DNA of 64,000 nucleotides, from positions 1-64,000 of the forward strand of contig NZ_JAKVBC010000006.1 of assembly GCF_022447245.1 (NCBI RefSeq), given 5' to 3'. Numbering within the stretch: position 1 is the stretch's first letter; each line of letters starts with the position of its first letter. Both the position numbers and the translations under genes were made by a program. Source of the DNA: Kordia sp. (lineage in GTDB: Bacteria > Bacteroidota > Bacteroidia > Flavobacteriales > Flavobacteriaceae). This document shows, in pieces, positions 1 to 8,351 of the stretch. The notes beneath the pieces are model-generated. The model had not been told where the DNA came from. It saw nothing but the letters and a program-made list of their open reading frames with translations, and searched no databases.

Positions 1-54
1 GTTTGAAATTGGAAAAGAAAATCGTAGGTTTACATCTAACTTAATTAAAACCAT

Positions 55-672
55 ATGAAATCTTTATTTACTTTAGTTTCCTTATTTTTGGCTGGAAACT
101 TATTTTTTGCCCAAGCACAAAGAGACGCTTCTAAAGAACCAAAGGCTGGTTTGATTGTAACTATCAATGGCAAAAAACATACAGTCTCAGAAGGAGAAAC
201 TGTTAGACAAAATGGCACATCGGTTTCTGTAAAAATTGCGGATTCTCGTAGTTTTAATAATGGAGCTATTGCTTTTGATTATCCGTCAAATTTTGGTTTT
301 GAATATGATGAAGACATCGGATATAAAAACTGGATGTTTGATGGGAACAATGTAGTAATCATGTATTTTGAAATTGCTCAATCTGGTAGTTTAGATTCGT
401 TTGTTTCTGAAATTACAAACCGTTACGGAAGGCAAAATTGCAAAGTAGAAAAAAAATCTATTAAACTTGGCGGAAGAGAATTATTTGGAAAACGAATTAA
501 TGTGAATTTAATGGGCGAGCGACTTAGACAAGATTTTTATGAAATTCCTATGAAAGATGGAAAGGTTCGATTGCTAGCTTTCCAAGATTCTATAGATACT
601 TACGGCAACCCTACTGAGGAAGGCATTAAAACGATTAACATGATTGGAAAAACTATTACATATAAAAAATAA
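55..672 (+). CDS. Secreted protein of unknown function
   Basis: A 205-residue protein starting at an ATG. Residues 1-22 form a classical signal peptide (basic start, hydrophobic LFTLVSLFLAGNLFFA, cut near AQA-Q), so it is exported to the periplasm or outer surface. The mature part is polar with no membrane segment and no motif I recognise. It stands alone: the next real gene on this strand is 700 bases downstream, with a decayed gene on the other strand between. Function unknown. Confidence 0.75.
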   Translation: MKSLFTLVSLFLAGNLFFAQAQRDASKEPKAGLIVTINGKKHTVSEGETVRQNGTSVSVKIADSRSFNNGAIAFDYPSNFGFEYDEDIGYKNWMFDGNNVVIMYFEIAQSGSLDSFVSEITNRYGRQNCKVEKKSIKLGGRELFGKRINVNLMGERLRQDFYEIPMKDGKVRLLAFQDSIDTYGNPTEEGIKTINMIGKTITYKK

Positions 673-759
673 TTGTACATCGCAATAGTTGAAACGCTAG
701 TCAGCAAATTTCTTACCAGTGCTTTTTTTGATTATTACAAGTTACTATCTTATTACCGC

Positions 760-1175
760 TTAAACTGTATTTTCGGTTGCAGTTGGCACTGTATGATGCA
801 CAAAGTTGTCAAAAGGTCTTTTGAGTAGATTGATAAACTTTGAAGATTTTTCTTCACCCATAAATGTATCAATACCATATATAATTTCTGATTTTTCTAA
901 CTCAGAATATGTGGAAAAAGTCGATCCCAAATTGTGAGCGTATCACTAAGATGAATTTGATGAAATCGCCATAAAAATGGCGACTTACCAATATCAATTC
1001 TAAAGCTTCTGAATCAGTATCTGAAACCAATTGAAAATCGATAGTTTCACCACTAAAAAACTCAAAAAAATCTGCATAATTTATAGAAATAAAGCTATCA
1101 ATCGGAATAGGTTTTGCTGAAGTACCTATAGCAATATCAGTGTTATTAATTGCTTCTAAAAGTAAAACTATAGAT
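760..1175 (-). pseudogene. Decayed gene remnant, family unknown
   Basis: On the minus strand a frame runs from an upstream stop through about 85 codons (containing IGTSAKPIPIDSFISINYAD) and ends at a TGA. A shifted frame picks up immediately and continues for about 45 codons (containing GIDTFMGEEKSSKFINLL) to a TAA. Both parts have protein-like composition and join at one point, which is what a single frameshift in a former gene would give. No good start codon remains. I do not recognise the family. The rest of the 673-1387 gap shows nothing further. Confidence 0.4.
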
Positions 1176-1387
1176 TACTAAACTTACTTTTAGAATAGAA
1201 TTTTATGACTAAGCTTTACCTTATCAAAATTGATTGATTGTATAGTTTAAAAAAAAAATGAGTGAATGGAAGTTTTTATGTAGCGAATGTTTTCTTTTTT
1301 GAAGTAAACCTTTTTACATAAAGAACTTTTTTAAAGTCTTCTATTATTTCTTAAATTGAGACACAATTTTAACCAACTAGCAATCAA

Positions 1388-2659
1388 ATGAAAATGTATT
1401 CTTTTACCTCAAAACTGTATATGTTTTGTATCGTATTATTGTTATTTTCTTGTGGAAGTGACTCTAAAGAAAAAGCAAAAACAACTCCCGAAACTACAGT
1501 CAAAGAAGTCGAAAAAGCTGAAGAAACACCTAAAGTCGACAATACGTATTATGCTTGGGTTGAAAATATCAATGTGCGTGACGCAGCAAACACGAAAGGA
1601 AAAGTAGTAGGAACCTATACTTCAGCTGATCCTTTAGAATTTACAGGAACCAAATCAGACACCAAAGAAATTATTGTTCTTCGCGGTGTTGCGTATGACG
1701 ATTACTGGATGAAAGTAACCACTAAAGACAACAAAGAAGGCTGGGTTTATGGTGGCGCAGTACAGAAAAAAGACGGTCAAAAAGGAAATGGAATTATTAC
1801 CAAGAAAAAATTTGACTTTGCACATTTTGGTAAGTTTGATATTTCTTCTTGGACCGATTTAGGCATTACCAAAAGTGAAGGAGGCGATGCTGAAACTGTA
1901 AATTACAGCTATCTAAAAGACAATCAAATTATAGAAATTGAACGAACTGAAGTTGGCGAATACGGATATTATTGTACGTTTAAACTGATGGACGCCAAAA
2001 GAAATCTTCAAAAAGAACGCAAATTTAGTTATACAGTTGAAATGGGTGACTCAAGTCCAAAAATGGAGCTTACCGAAACTGTAAAAGATTATGTGAAAAA
2101 GAAAGAATACACACGTTCTCAAAACATCAAGAAACACTTTATGCAACTGAACGCTAAACCAGAAATGGTAAATGGTGAATGGAAAGAAAGTACTTTGCAA
2201 GAAACTGCAGCAACTACAGAAGAAAGCGCTCCAACTTTAGAAGAAAGTGCCTTAGATAAAAAAACAGCTTTTGCAAGACCTATGCAAGTCATTACAAGTA
2301 TCAATAGTTTACCTGACGAATTTAAAGATGGTTGTAGCTGTTCCTTCCGAACACATCCAAAAGATTATGATACTTTACTTATTATGGGAACTTATGAAGA
2401 TGCGCCTAAAGCAAAAGCTATCATTAAAATCAACGGGAAATACGTAACACTAAAAAGTAAAAAACCAGAAAATCCAGATTATAAAAGAGGTGATCATTTC
2501 AGACATTATTACAACAATCAATACGATTTAAAGTTTTCGTTAACAAAAGACGGACAAGATGATGGTGGCGGACCACAATACACTGGAACCATGCATTTGG
2601 CTTCCAAAGATGGTTCCGTAGATACGAACATAAACATTTTTGGTGGCTGCGGTTGCTAA
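1388..2659 (+). CDS. SH3-domain lipoprotein
   Basis: 423 residues. The N-terminus is a lipoprotein signal: hydrophobic residues 8-20 followed by the lipobox LLFSC-G, so Cys at about 22 would be lipidated. After a Lys/Glu/Thr-rich linker (about 25-50) comes an SH3b-like domain (about 52-125, with NVRD and GWVYGG signatures typical of bacterial SH3 repeats), which usually binds cell-wall or peptide ligands. The remaining 300 residues are polar, with a second acidic linker around 270-290 and a Cys-rich end (CGC). Start chosen as the only ATG directly before the signal. Ligand and role are unknown. Confidence 0.75.
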   Translation: MKMYSFTSKLYMFCIVLLLFSCGSDSKEKAKTTPETTVKEVEKAEETPKVDNTYYAWVENINVRDAANTKGKVVGTYTSADPLEFTGTKSDTKEIIVLRGVAYDDYWMKVTTKDNKEGWVYGGAVQKKDGQKGNGIITKKKFDFAHFGKFDISSWTDLGITKSEGGDAETVNYSYLKDNQIIEIERTEVGEYGYYCTFKLMDAKRNLQKERKFSYTVEMGDSSPKMELTETVKDYVKKKEYTRSQNIKKHFMQLNAKPEMVNGEWKESTLQETAATTEESAPTLEESALDKKTAFARPMQVITSINSLPDEFKDGCSCSFRTHPKDYDTLLIMGTYEDAPKAKAIIKINGKYVTLKSKKPENPDYKRGDHFRHYYNNQYDLKFSLTKDGQDDGGGPQYTGTMHLASKDGSVDTNINIFGGCGC

Positions 2660-2706
2660 ACTTCTGTAAAATAATTACTTTCAATATAGATTCAAATACT
2701 TTATGA

Positions 2707-2991
2707 ATGAATTATATTGATACAACTAATGTCACTATTGAACAACATGGTTTTAATTTATTTTGAATAGGAATTGTCTCCTATATAAGTGCCTTTGACA
2801 TTTTGAAAGGCAATAAAAGTAACATATTCTTAGCAGCACTTGTGGGCGGGTTGGCTGATTTAAGCTATTTTATATTTTTAGATTTAGGAGGATTTGTAAA
2901 ATTCATGCCAGGTACCCTAATGACTACATTTTCATATACAGCTATTATTTTAAGTTTTTATGTATATTTTTGAACAAAACTAACAGCGTGA
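2707..2991 (+). pseudogene. Small membrane protein broken by two in-frame TGA codons
   Basis: From the ATG at 2707 one frame gives about 94 residues if TGA at 2764-2766 and 2971-2973 are read through. The product would hold two to three hydrophobic helices (for example IGIVSYISAF, NIFLAALVGGLADLSYFIFL and TTFSYTAIILSFYVYF). Both TGAs fall where Trp would fit a membrane protein (LF-x-IG, YF-x-TK), suggesting TGG-to-TGA changes. The final TGA (2989-2991) lies 3 bases before the next gene. Family not recognised. The preservation of one frame across two stops is the evidence for a recent loss. Confidence 0.5.
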
Positions 2992-2994
2992 CTT

Positions 2995-3333
2995 TTGACA
3001 CTACACAATAAAAAATTCATCACAACTGAAAACAAACACGGACTTTCCTCAAACAAAACCATTTTTCAGTATTTCCAAGAAGGGACAACGATTACTGGAA
3101 CGTACAAAGGTGGAGAAATTCGAGAAGGTTTTGTAGTAGGAAAACAGGTTGCCGAAAATCGTATTGAACTTTTATTTCAATCCATTACTAAAAATGGTGA
3201 GTTAAAAGCTGGAGCTTCTAAAGGTGTAATTTCATTGTCTGATGATGGGAAATTACTTTTAAACTTTGACTGGAACTGGTTGAACGGAGATCAGTCTGGC
3301 GGAACGTCTTCGTATGTGGAACTTACTGCGTAA
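2995..3333 (+). CDS. Small protein of the family often labelled 'N-acetylglutamate synthase-like'
   Basis: 112 residues, rich in beta-strand pattern and Gly turns (GTYKGGEIREGFVVG, SDDGKLLLNFDWNW). This resembles the short Bacteroidota/Firmicutes proteins frequently mislabelled N-acetylglutamate synthase; real enzymatic activity is not implied. The only usable start in frame is TTG at 2995, since a stop precedes it by one codon. An ATG here may have been lost, or TTG is used. It overlaps the 3' end of the convergent 3323-4864 gene by 11 bases. Function unknown. Confidence 0.55.
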   Translation: MTLHNKKFITTENKHGLSSNKTIFQYFQEGTTITGTYKGGEIREGFVVGKQVAENRIELLFQSITKNGELKAGASKGVISLSDDGKLLLNFDWNWLNGDQSGGTSSYVELTA

Positions 3334-4864
3334 TAAATTTTAAATCTTGATATAAAACACGTAAATCTTTATAACTTTTCAATAAGGAATAGAGAATTTT
3401 TGCCCAACCCAATAAACCGAGGGAAAGGTTTTTAAAAATATAAAATGCAAATCCAATCATTTTACAACCAATACTAAATGCCTTTGATTGTTTTTGTAAT
3501 TTCAATGCGCCAGCAGCTGCATCTTCAGGGCTAATCGATTTAGATACATAAATGGAAGTGTCCATATCTTTCGAAAATTTAAAAAACATTCCATTACTTA
3601 CCATCCCGCCTCGAAGATATACATCAATTGATTTTACAACTTCCACAATACCTTTACCAACAATTTTAAATGCTTTAGACACAAAGCGATAAAAACCTTT
3701 AAACAGATTGTTTTTAATGAACGAAACTACTTTTCTTCCAATCTTTTTAATCCAGCGCCATACACGTTTCAATCCGTCCCATAAGCGCATGCCTTTCTCT
3801 TTGACAAACTCCCATGCTTGCCTGATATTGCTTGTCGTCTTTTGAACATTTTCAGGAACAATTATTTCTTTGGCAATTTCTTCACTTGCATCATCCGCAT
3901 TAAAAGCAGTATCATTTTCATCATCTCGAAGTGCTTTCCCGATTCCTAAAAAAAGTTGTTGTGTAATTTTTAGTGCTAGCTTATCCGCAACCGTAATACT
4001 TTTCCCTTCAAACTGTCTGTAATACAACGAAATTGCTTCCCATAATTCGCCGCCTTCATTATATTTAAAATTATCGCGCCCATCAATGGACACTTCATAC
4101 CCTAAAAGCCACAATTCAATCTTGACACAATTCACCATAAATGTTTTGGACAAAGCTCTATCAATTTCTCTCTGCGTTTTATCGGTTGATAATCGTAAAA
4201 AGAAAGATCCGCTAGTAGGTTTTGAGCGTTTGGCTATGGCATAGGTTAACGCTTCTTGATCAAAAAGTAATTGAAGTGTTTCATAGTTAAAGTCTGCCAC
4301 AAAACGTTTCTTTCGTATCAAAAATATATGTAGAATACGATTGAATTTCTGTAGTGCTTTTCTAGATAAAGGATCTGATTTTGGACGTGGTTTTCTTGAG
4401 TACAAACCCAAACACCAAAGTCGTAATTGAATAGCGCGATGCACTGCGCTTTTAACAGACGGTTTTACTTGTCCATTTTCAAACCATTTTGTGGTACTGA
4501 GTTCAGATTCAAAACTCACCAATTCATCTAGCGCATACCAAGTTTCATCGCCTACCCAACTATCTTGAGTTAAGCCAGCATCACGTTGAAATTTTAAAAC
4601 CGCTTCTTGTATATCATCAATTTTTTTATGAATACGTCGCGGTTTTATTCTTCTTCTTAGATATCCCAAAAGATACAATCTTGAAGCTATGGTTTGCAAG
4701 CGTATTTTTTGATTTTGCACATCAAATGCTTCTGTTTTGTTTTCTGGAACAGAATTGACAAAACCTTGCTTTTTCACACCTTCAAGAATGTCTTCAAATT
4801 GCCCTAACTGATGCACTTCTGAACCAGAAACTTTGGGCAATGTATATGCTGGAAATCCGCTCAT
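3323..4864 (-). CDS. Peptidoglycan-binding-domain-like protein with hydrophobic C-terminus
   Basis: 513 residues. Around residues 55-115 the pattern RLQTIASRLYLLGYL ... VLKFQRDAGLTQDSWVG matches a PG_binding_1-type fold (helical, N-acetylmuramoyl-peptide binding), and a second degenerate copy may lie at about 140-200. Residues 350-400 are strongly basic and amphipathic (WDGLKRVWRWIKKIGRKVV), followed by a weakly hydrophobic end. No signal peptide is visible. It is the second gene of a pair with the 113-residue gene 7 bases upstream. Such domains occur in proteins tied to phage-tail-like or injection systems, but no structural genes of such a system lie in this window, so the role is open. Confidence 0.6.
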   Translation of the reverse strand: MSGFPAYTLPKVSGSEVHQLGQFEDILEGVKKQGFVNSVPENKTEAFDVQNQKIRLQTIASRLYLLGYLRRRIKPRRIHKKIDDIQEAVLKFQRDAGLTQDSWVGDETWYALDELVSFESELSTTKWFENGQVKPSVKSAVHRAIQLRLWCLGLYSRKPRPKSDPLSRKALQKFNRILHIFLIRKKRFVADFNYETLQLLFDQEALTYAIAKRSKPTSGSFFLRLSTDKTQREIDRALSKTFMVNCVKIELWLLGYEVSIDGRDNFKYNEGGELWEAISLYYRQFEGKSITVADKLALKITQQLFLGIGKALRDDENDTAFNADDASEEIAKEIIVPENVQKTTSNIRQAWEFVKEKGMRLWDGLKRVWRWIKKIGRKVVSFIKNNLFKGFYRFVSKAFKIVGKGIVEVVKSIDVYLRGGMVSNGMFFKFSKDMDTSIYVSKSISPEDAAAGALKLQKQSKAFSIGCKMIGFAFYIFKNLSLGLLGWAKILYSLLKSYKDLRVLYQDLKFITQ

Positions 4865-4871
4865 TTAGCCA

Positions 4872-5213
4872 TTAGTTAAATGTGCTTTTAAATAATCCTA
4901 ATAAGCCAATACGTGTTTCAATTCCTGCTTTTACAGCATTTTTATGTACTTCTAAAGTAATCTCAGGAATATCATCTAAATCTTTCTTTACGAAGTTATA
5001 CGAGTCGCCATCAAACTGTGCTAAAGTTTCAGCAACTAAAATAATAGAACCATCTTTTTTATTCTTTTCTTTCTCAATTTCAGTTCGTATATCTTTATAT
5101 CCTTGATCGTTATTAATACTCAATGTCAAATCGCCCGTAAAGGTTTGTACGTGTAATGATGATACATCTTCAATGGCATCATTCAATTTTTTTAATGCTT
5201 GTTTAAGTCCCAT
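4872..5213 (-). CDS. Small hypothetical protein, partner of the PG-binding-like gene
   Basis: 113 residues, no signal peptide or membrane segment. An N-terminal amphipathic helix (LKQALKKLNDAIEDVSSL) is followed by an alternating strand/helix region with DLTLSI and DGSIILVAETLAQFDGD. It ends 7 bases before the 513-residue protein, so the two are almost certainly cotranscribed. I do not recognise the family. Confidence 0.6.
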   Translation of the reverse strand: MGLKQALKKLNDAIEDVSSLHVQTFTGDLTLSINNDQGYKDIRTEIEKEKNKKDGSIILVAETLAQFDGDSYNFVKKDLDDIPEITLEVHKNAVKAGIETRIGLLGLFKSTFN

Positions 5214-5409
5214 GTGTTTAAATTAATGTTAATGTGTATTTCTATTTGTAATTTCATTACTTAATTTTGAAAAGATAGCAAAAAAATCAGCGCCCACACA
5301 AAGAAAAAACTGCAAAGACAGCAATAAATGAATAAGCGTAAAACGGAACTTTTATACAGTGTAAGGCACATAACATTGATATTATTAGTGTTAACGAAAT
5401 GAAATACAC

Positions 5410-5417
5410 TACATTTG
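5410..5417 (+). promoter_or_regulatory. Putative Bacteroidota -7 box (TACATTTG)
   Basis: TACATTTG fits the Bacteroidota sigma-ABfr -7 consensus TAnnTTTG and lies 18 bases before the helicase ATG at 5436. I see no convincing -33 TTTG at the expected distance, so this is a weak call. Confidence 0.35.
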
Positions 5418-5435
5418 CGCAAAATTTACACGGTT

Positions 5436-6788
5436 ATGTCTACGTTTCAGGATTTTGACTTATCGAAACAGTTGCATTATGCAATTGAAGATTTAGGCTT
5501 TACAACGCCAACGCCCATTCAAGAGCAATCATTTTCTGTGATTCGTTCTGGAAAAGATGTAGTGGGAATTGCACAAACAGGAACAGGAAAAACATTTGCC
5601 TACATGTTGCCGCTGTTGCGCGATTTGAAATTCTCAAAGCAAGTCAATCCACGAACTTTAGTCTTGGTACCAACACGCGAATTGGTGATTCAGGTGGTAG
5701 AACAAATTGAGTTATTTGCCAAATATATCAATGTGCGAATTGTGGGCGTGTATGGTGGTGTAAATATGAATACACAGGCGCAAAACTTAAAACAAGGCGC
5801 TGATATCATTGTAGCTACACCTGGTCGTTTGTACGATTTGGTATTGAGCAGAGCATTACAACTAAAGGCGATCAAAAAGTTAGTCATTGATGAGGTAGAT
5901 GTAATGTTGGATTTAGGATTTCGTTATCAAATTACCAATATCTTTGAATTACTTCCCGAACAACGTCAAAACATTATGTTTTCGGCAACCATGACGGATG
6001 ATGTAAAAGTTTTGATTGATGATTTCTTTGTTTCGCCACATACCATTTCTATTGCGGTAAGCGGAACGCCACTAGACAATATTTCGCAAACTTGTTATGC
6101 CGTTCAAAACTTTTATACGAAAGTCAATCTGCTAACACACTTATTAAAAGATGCAGAAACCTACAGTAAAGTTTTAATCTTTATTACCAACAAACGTTTG
6201 GCAGACAGATTGTTTGAATCATTACAACGCGATTTTGGAGAAGACGTCGCAGTAATTCACTCTAATAAAACTCAGAATTACAGAATTCGTTCTATTGAAA
6301 ACTTTAATGCTGGAGAAAACAGAATTTTAGTGGCAACCGATGTCATGGCGCGTGGTTTGGATTTGGATATGATTACACACGTATTCAATTTTAATACGCC
6401 AAACTATCCAGAAAACTATATGCATCGCATTGGTAGAGCTGGTAGAGCACAAGCCAAAGGAAACGCTATTTTATTCTACACGGAAAAAGAAAAAGAATTC
6501 AAAGAAGCTATCGAAAGTTTAATGCAGTATGAAATTCCAAAACTTGAATTTCCTGAAGAAGTTGTCATTTCATCGGAATTAGCACCAGAAGAACAAACGC
6601 GCATTCGCGAACATAACAATCCTTCCAAAACAGAAGGTTTAGCTGCAGGCTTTCACGAAAAGAAAGATAAAAACAAGAAAACTAACCAAGGTGGTTCGTA
6701 TCGAAGAGAAATCGCAAAAAAATACAAAAAACCAAAAACAAGAGGCGATAAAAATTACAATCGTAGAAATAAGAAGAAACGTCGTTGA
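5436..6788 (+). CDS. DEAD-box ATP-dependent RNA helicase (RhlE/CshA-like)
   Basis: About 450 residues. It unwinds RNA duplexes using ATP, in RNA turnover, ribosome assembly or cold adaptation. All helicase motifs are present: Q motif (GFTTPTPIQEQSF), motif I AQTGTGKT, Ia PTRELV, GG, TPGR, motif II as DEVD (a known variant of DEAD), motif III SAT, and C-terminal ARGLD and HRIGRAGR. After about residue 370 the tail becomes basic and disordered (KKDKNKKTNQGG, then RRNKKKRR), a typical RNA-binding extension. ATG 5436 is chosen over an upstream TTG because the Q-motif region starts directly after it. Monocistronic. Confidence 0.93.
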   Translation: MSTFQDFDLSKQLHYAIEDLGFTTPTPIQEQSFSVIRSGKDVVGIAQTGTGKTFAYMLPLLRDLKFSKQVNPRTLVLVPTRELVIQVVEQIELFAKYINVRIVGVYGGVNMNTQAQNLKQGADIIVATPGRLYDLVLSRALQLKAIKKLVIDEVDVMLDLGFRYQITNIFELLPEQRQNIMFSATMTDDVKVLIDDFFVSPHTISIAVSGTPLDNISQTCYAVQNFYTKVNLLTHLLKDAETYSKVLIFITNKRLADRLFESLQRDFGEDVAVIHSNKTQNYRIRSIENFNAGENRILVATDVMARGLDLDMITHVFNFNTPNYPENYMHRIGRAGRAQAKGNAILFYTEKEKEFKEAIESLMQYEIPKLEFPEEVVISSELAPEEQTRIREHNNPSKTEGLAAGFHEKKDKNKKTNQGGSYRREIAKKYKKPKTRGDKNYNRRNKKKRR

Positions 6789-6907
6789 TTGATCTGTTAA
6801 CATATCAATTGGAAAATATACTAAATTAATGATTGCCTTGTTAATTTTCAAATTGACACATGCTATAATCAACCAATTGTTTTATTAAAAATCACTATCT
6901 TATAGAT

Positions 6908-7324
6908 ATGAAAAAAATCGTTCTCTTTTTTGCAATGCTACTGACCAATTTCTGCTTTGGTCAACAAACCGCTGCAATCATCGATCAAGAAAATCGAAAA
7001 TGTGTTGAAAACACCACACCAACAACAAAAGGTAGTGTAGAGTGCGAAAAAGAAGCCTTAGCTGCTTGGGAAAAACTAATGAACGAAGTGTTGCTACAAT
7101 TAAAAGCAAACTCAAAAAACACGGCAGTAAATTTACTATTCGACTCACAAACCCACTGGGTCAAGTTTCAAAAAGAAGACTTAGCATATTACAAAGCGTT
7201 TTATCACAAACTATACGAAGGTGGCACAGTGACAATGGTGGCAGTTGCAACACATGAAAAGCAACAATTTCGTGAACGCACCCTGTATTTACTAAGTTTT
7301 CTTGAGTTATTGCAGGAAGAATGA
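6908..7324 (+). CDS. LprI-like (DUF1311) secreted protein
   Basis: 138 residues with a signal peptide (KKIVLFFAMLLTNFCFGQ, cut before QQ). The mature part has the DUF1311/LprI pattern: an N-terminal CVE, a second Cys in VECEKEALAAWEKLMNEVL, then W-containing helices, ending in a long helix (ERTLYLLSFLELLQEE). Members such as mycobacterial LprI inhibit lysozyme, and others are simply periplasmic proteins of unknown role. The usual paired cysteines are visible (C40, C54 approx.). Stands alone. Confidence 0.65.
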   Translation: MKKIVLFFAMLLTNFCFGQQTAAIIDQENRKCVENTTPTTKGSVECEKEALAAWEKLMNEVLLQLKANSKNTAVNLLFDSQTHWVKFQKEDLAYYKAFYHKLYEGGTVTMVAVATHEKQQFRERTLYLLSFLELLQEE

Positions 7325-7544
7325 TCTTTTGATATTCCTATAAAAACTACAATAAAAAATGTCTTTGCGAGAGTTTCAAAGAAACTTGCCAAACTCATAC
7401 TTACATACTATAGCATAATATATGATAAAAAGATGACCGCGTTACACTTGTAATGACGCATTAAAAAAAGTCTAAAAAGGAGTGATCTTCAAATCATAAA
7501 TCTGTAGTTTCAATAATGTGCTTTTATTTGTAGCATTGATTACC

Positions 7545-7552
7545 TATATTTG
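7545..7552 (+). promoter_or_regulatory. Putative -7 box (TATATTTG) for the LexA-like regulator
   Basis: TATATTTG matches TAnnTTTG and lies 30 bases before the ATG at 7582. A TTTG at 7527-7530 is closer than the usual -33 spacing, so the upstream element is uncertain. Confidence 0.4.
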
Positions 7553-7581
7553 TAGTAACGTAGATTTTAAACCCAAACGTT

Positions 7582-8346
7582 ATGCGAAATATTCAAAAAA
7601 ACATCAAGCATATGCGAACGCTCAAAGGACTTTCCCAAGAACGTTTTGCTGAAGCTTTAGGCTGGTCACGCTCTATGGTTGGTTCGTATGAAGAAGGAAG
7701 ATCTGAACCGCCAATTGATCGTTTAATTGACTTGTCTGATTTTTTTAAACTACCAATAGACATTTTAGTCAAAAACGATCTAACACAAGCCAAAGACAGT
7801 TCGTTTATGCAAGTGGGAAATCAGCGTTTACTATTTCCGATCACGGTAGATGAAAATGATGAAGAATTAATCGAAATTATTCCAACACAAGCCTCTGCTG
7901 GTTATTTAGCAGGTTATGCCGACCCTGAATATATTGAACAATTACAGAAAATAAAGTTGCCTTTTTTACCGACAGGAACGCATCGTGCTTTTCCGATTAA
8001 AGGTGATTCTATGTTGCCAGTAAAAGATGGTTCGTATATCGTAGCAAAGTTTGTAGACGATATCAATGATGTCAAAGATGGACGCACCTATATTGTTTTG
8101 ACAAAAAATGATGGTTTGGTGTACAAACGCGTTTCTAGACATTTTACAGGGCAAGGTTTATTATTGACCAGTGATAACAAAGCATACGAACCTTTCACGG
8201 TACAGAACGAAGATGTATTGGAGCTTTGGGAATTTACTTGTTGCATTAATACGCAAGAATATGATGAAAAAGAGCTGAAACTTAGTAGTATTATGGCAAT
8301 GTTTCGCGAATTACAAGTAGAACTGGAAGCTATTCAACGAATGTAG
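7582..8346 (+). CDS. XRE-family regulator with LexA-type S24 peptidase domain
   Basis: 254 residues. Residues 5-60 form an HTH_3 domain (LKGLSQERFAEALGWSRSMVGSYEEG). Residues about 100-215 form a LexA/UmuD-like S24 domain with the nucleophile Ser in KGDSMLPV and the general-base Lys in LVYKRVSR. An Ala-Gly pair in ASAGYLAGY sits just before the domain and could be a self-cleavage site. It is therefore a candidate damage- or stress-responsive repressor. The next gene, an exonuclease/GIY-YIG nuclease, starts 5 bases after its stop, so both are one unit, fitting a DNA-repair theme. Similar S24 regulators next to dinB/umuD-type genes are common in Flavobacteriia. Confidence 0.88.
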   Translation: MRNIQKNIKHMRTLKGLSQERFAEALGWSRSMVGSYEEGRSEPPIDRLIDLSDFFKLPIDILVKNDLTQAKDSSFMQVGNQRLLFPITVDENDEELIEIIPTQASAGYLAGYADPEYIEQLQKIKLPFLPTGTHRAFPIKGDSMLPVKDGSYIVAKFVDDINDVKDGRTYIVLTKNDGLVYKRVSRHFTGQGLLLTSDNKAYEPFTVQNEDVLELWEFTCCINTQEYDEKELKLSSIMAMFRELQVELEAIQRM

Positions 8347-8351
8347 AAATT

